DNA of 7,332 bases, from the NCBI GenBank assembly GCA_900554625.1, contig USHP01000093.1, forward strand, positions 1 to 7,332, written 5' to 3'. A program made the position numbers and the translations under genes. This document shows, piece after piece, positions 6,248-7,332 of this stretch. Positions within the stretch are counted from its first letter, which is position 1. Each line of letters starts with the position of its first letter. Origin of the DNA: an uncultured Eubacteriales bacterium. GTDB lineage: Bacteria > Bacillota > Clostridia > Oscillospirales > Oscillospiraceae. The notes under the pieces were generated by a model. That model saw nothing but the letters and a program-made list of their open reading frames with translations, made no database searches and had not been told where the DNA came from.

Positions 6248-6923
6248 CGTCGTTTTCCTCCTCTGTTCCGTCCCGGACTACCAGGCCCTCGTCAATGGCG
6301 ATGACCCGCTTGCCGAACAGCTCCACCAGGTTCTGGGCGTGGGTAACCACCAGAACGGTGGTGCCCAGGTTGTTGATTTCCTGCAGCAGAGCCATGATTT
6401 CAAAGGAGCGCTCCGGGTCCAGGTTACCGGTAGGCTCGTCGGCGATGATGGTGGAAGGGTTGTTCACCAGTGCCCGGGCAATGGCCAGACGCTGCTGCTC
6501 ACCACCGGACATCTCATTGGGATGGCGGCTCATCTTGCCTTCCAGTCCCACCAGTTCCAGCACATAGGGAACCCGTTCCTTGATTTCCTTTTCCTTGGCG
6601 CCTACCACACGCATGGCAAAGGCCACGTTCTCATAAACCGTCATCTTATCAATCAGACGGAAGTCCTGGAACACAACGCCGACGGTGCGGCGCAGGTAGG
6701 GAATCTCACGGCGGCGAATCCGCTCCAGAGAATAGCCGTTGACATGGACAGCACCAGAGGTGGGCTTGAGCTCACCGGTGATCAGTTTGATGATGGTAGA
6801 CTTACCGGAGCCGGAAGGCCCCACCAGGAAACAAAATTCGCCGTCCTCGATCTGCATGGTAACACCGTTAAGGGCGTTGTTTCCTTGCTCGTAGGATTTT
6901 ACGACATCAATAAATTGTATCAT
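6234..6923 (-). CDS. ftsE: FtsE, cell-division ABC transporter ATP-binding protein
   Basis: This 229-residue protein is the cytoplasmic ATPase of the FtsEX complex. FtsEX does not mainly transport a substrate; it transmits ATP hydrolysis across the membrane to switch on cell-wall hydrolases. The ABC motifs are all present: Walker A GPSGSGKST (35-43), Q-loop Q86 in VVFQDFRL, signature SGGEQQR (139-145), Walker B ending IIADEP (159-164) and switch histidine H195 in VVTHAQ. The length is usual for FtsE. The frame stays open upstream to 7196, but that extension runs through the promoter and intergenic DNA, and the Shine-Dalgarno sequence at 6932-6937 favours M at 6923. The acidic tail (EEENDDEAE) overlaps the start of ftsX by 14 nt. 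It is the first gene of a six-gene operon driven by the promoter at 6987-7015. Confidence 0.97.
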   Translation of the reverse strand: MIQFIDVVKSYEQGNNALNGVTMQIEDGEFCFLVGPSGSGKSTIIKLITGELKPTSGAVHVNGYSLERIRRREIPYLRRTVGVVFQDFRLIDKMTVYENVAFAMRVVGAKEKEIKERVPYVLELVGLEGKMSRHPNEMSGGEQQRLAIARALVNNPSTIIADEPTGNLDPERSFEIMALLQEINNLGTTVLVVTHAQNLVELFGKRVIAIDEGLVVRDGTEEENDDEAE

Positions 6924-6931
6924 ACACATAA

Positions 6932-6937
6932 TCTCCT
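6932..6937 (-). promoter_or_regulatory. Ribosome binding site fixing the ftsE start
   Basis: AGGAGA lies 8 nt upstream of the ATG at 6923-6921 but only 2 nt upstream of the in-frame ATG at 6929-6927. This selects the MIQF start over the MCMIQF alternative. Confidence 0.8.
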
Positions 6938-6986
6938 GTATTTGGGCAGCACGGACTACACCGAATTCTGCCCGCAGTGTAACCGA

Positions 6987-7015
6987 ATTGTAACACATTG
7001 ACAGGTCAATGTCAA
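6987..7015 (-). promoter_or_regulatory. Sigma-A promoter of the ftsE operon
   Basis: On the minus strand a perfect -35 TTGACA (7015-7010) is followed after exactly 17 bp by TACAAT (6992-6987), one mismatch from consensus. The two bases at the extended -10 position are TG (TGT-TACAAT). The predicted start is near 6980, giving a leader of about 57 nt before ftsE. It is the only strong promoter I see between the PucR-gene terminator and the end of the operon. Confidence 0.88.
6995..7012. repeat. 18-bp palindrome overlapping the ftsE promoter
   Basis: ACATTGAC (6995-7002) and GTCAATGT (7005-7012) are perfect inverted arms around AG. The dyad lies inside the promoter spacer and covers half of the -35 hexamer, so a bound protein would block RNA polymerase. 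It is a candidate repressor operator. Part of the symmetry uses the -35 TTGACA itself, which lowers its significance. Confidence 0.45.
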
Positions 7016-7036
7016 TCATAATTGGGGGAAAATCCG

Positions 7037-7055
7037 GTGAATTCAAAGAATTCAC
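7037..7055. repeat. 19-bp dyad upstream of the ftsE promoter
   Basis: GTGAATTC (7037-7044) and GAATTCAC (7048-7055) form perfect 8-bp inverted arms around AAA. The centre (7046) is about 31 bp upstream of the ftsE -35 box, near -67 from the likely transcription start, a spacing seen for activator sites. No regulator is identified and the surrounding DNA is AT-rich, so chance is possible. Confidence 0.4.
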
Positions 7056-7153
7056 AAAAATTCCACAATTTTTCAGCTGGAGAAATTGGAGAAATCCCGG
7101 TTCTTGTGGTTGCCATTTTTTATGGTCCCCTATCTTGTGTTTGGAAAGTTCAC

Positions 7154-7183
7154 AAAAAGCGGGGCTGCGCAACGCAGCCCCGC
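7154..7183 (-). terminator. Rho-independent terminator of the PucR-type gene
   Basis: A perfect 11-bp GC-rich inverted repeat (7159-7169 with 7173-7183, 3-nt loop) is followed on the minus strand by five T residues (7158-7154). It lies 15 nt after the regulator's stop codon, which is the classical arrangement for an intrinsic terminator. It insulates the regulator from the ftsE operon. Confidence 0.93.
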
Positions 7184-7198
7184 AAACGGGTTCCATAA

Positions 7199-7332
7199 TC
7201 AGCGGTTTTCCCGGGAAGTCAGGTACTTACGCACCATCAGTGCCACCTTAAAGGTGATGGCGTCATCAAACTCCCGCAGATCCAGTCCGGTAAGCTTCTT
7301 GATTTTCTCCAGCCGGTAGACCAAGGTATTCC
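7199..7332 (-). CDS. PucR/CdaR-family transcriptional regulator, C-terminal fragment
   Basis: The gene enters from the right edge, and only its last 43 codons (7330-7202, stop TGA 7201-7199) are visible. The peptide begins NTLVYRLEKIKKLTGLDL and continues through a DDAITFKVALMVRKYL segment. This is the pattern of the C-terminal helix-turn-helix of PucR/CdaR-type activators (N-T-L-x-Y-R-L-xx-I-xx-L-T-G-xDL, followed by an amphipathic closing helix). Such proteins normally carry a ligand-sensing N-terminal region (PucR, GAF or diacid-recognition) that is outside the window, so the inducer cannot be named. An intrinsic terminator follows the stop by 15 nt, so the gene ends its own transcript and is not part of the ftsE operon. 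I infer the family from the C-terminal motif alone; the rest of the protein could belong to another regulator carrying this domain. Confidence 0.75.
   Translation of the reverse strand, partial: NTLVYRLEKIKKLTGLDLREFDDAITFKVALMVRKYLTSRENR

Noticed and set aside
4094..6304. A 736-codon open frame on the plus strand, opposite ftsX and the first M23 gene
   Set aside because: It is antisense to two genes with full family signatures, has no recognisable domain or signal, is rich in His, Gln and Leu as expected from reversed coiled-coil codons, and spans the gene boundary without a promoter or ribosome binding site of its own.
6944..6973. A 6-bp GGGCAG/CTGCCC hairpin in the ftsE leader, with an alternative TACAC/GTGTA pairing
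   Set aside because: Stems are short with a large loop, and no aptamer motif or terminator accompanies them.
7012..7116. A 34-codon minus-strand open frame between the PucR-gene terminator and the ftsE promoter, with an AGGGGA upstream
   Set aside because: No promoter is seen for it, it ends within the ftsE -35 box, and the composition is unremarkable. Chance is the simpler explanation.
7051..7158. Direct repeat TTCACAAAAA at 7051-7060 and 7149-7158
   Set aside because: The second copy is part of the terminator T tract, and AT-rich 10-mers recur by chance.
6924..7196. N-terminal extension of ftsE to 7196
   Set aside because: It would add about 91 residues running through the promoter, the dyads and the terminator. 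The family starts at the MIQF position, where the ribosome binding site is.

Overview
The window looks like chromosomal DNA from an anaerobic, moderately GC-rich member of the Clostridia. An Oscillospiraceae/Ruminococcaceae-type gut Firmicute is my best guess, and it is an inference. The reasons are AGGAGG-type ribosome binding sites, a TTG start, the ftsE-ftsX-M23 peptidase-S41 peptidase gene order, and a cobalamin-type riboswitch in front of an ECF transporter T gene. Every gene I can support is on the minus strand, so transcription runs from high to low coordinates. The long plus-strand reading frames are antisense shadows.

From the right edge: 7199-7332 is the C-terminal 43 residues of a PucR/CdaR-type regulator, closed by a clear intrinsic terminator (7154-7183). 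About 230 nt of intergenic DNA follow. They carry a near-consensus sigma-A promoter (7010-7015 / 6987-6992) with two dyad symmetries: one of 18 bp lying over the -35 box and spacer, one of 19 bp upstream.

This promoter appears to drive a six-gene operon: ftsE (6234-6923), ftsX (5360-6247, overlapping ftsE by 14 nt), two paralogous secreted coiled-coil M23 (LytM) endopeptidases (4112-5329 and 2781-4076), an S41 C-terminal processing peptidase with a TTG start (1577-2722), and a small nitroreductase (1053-1559). It ends at a strong terminator (1009-1039). The first five genes form a coherent cell-wall module. The FtsEX ATPase/permease probably couples cytoplasmic ATP hydrolysis to release of the coiled-coil hydrolases outside the membrane, and the S41 protease could process or remove them. 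The nitroreductase has no obvious link to this job. A very stable hairpin with a UCCG tetraloop (2746-2773) separates the second hydrolase from the S41 gene.

From 995 down to the left edge is a second transcription unit: promoter (990-995 / 967-972), a leader of about 258 nt that folds like a cobalamin riboswitch (aptamer about 809-944), an expression platform with two GGGGACG copies competing for one CGUCCCC (784-790, 724-730, 713-719), and then ecfT (1-702). The ecfT C-terminus is cut off by the window edge.

I found no CRISPR array, tRNA, rRNA or mobile element. The least ordinary features are the tandem, divergently linked M23 pair in the ftsEX operon and the detailed riboswitch switching model; neither amounts to a wholly new system on sequence alone.
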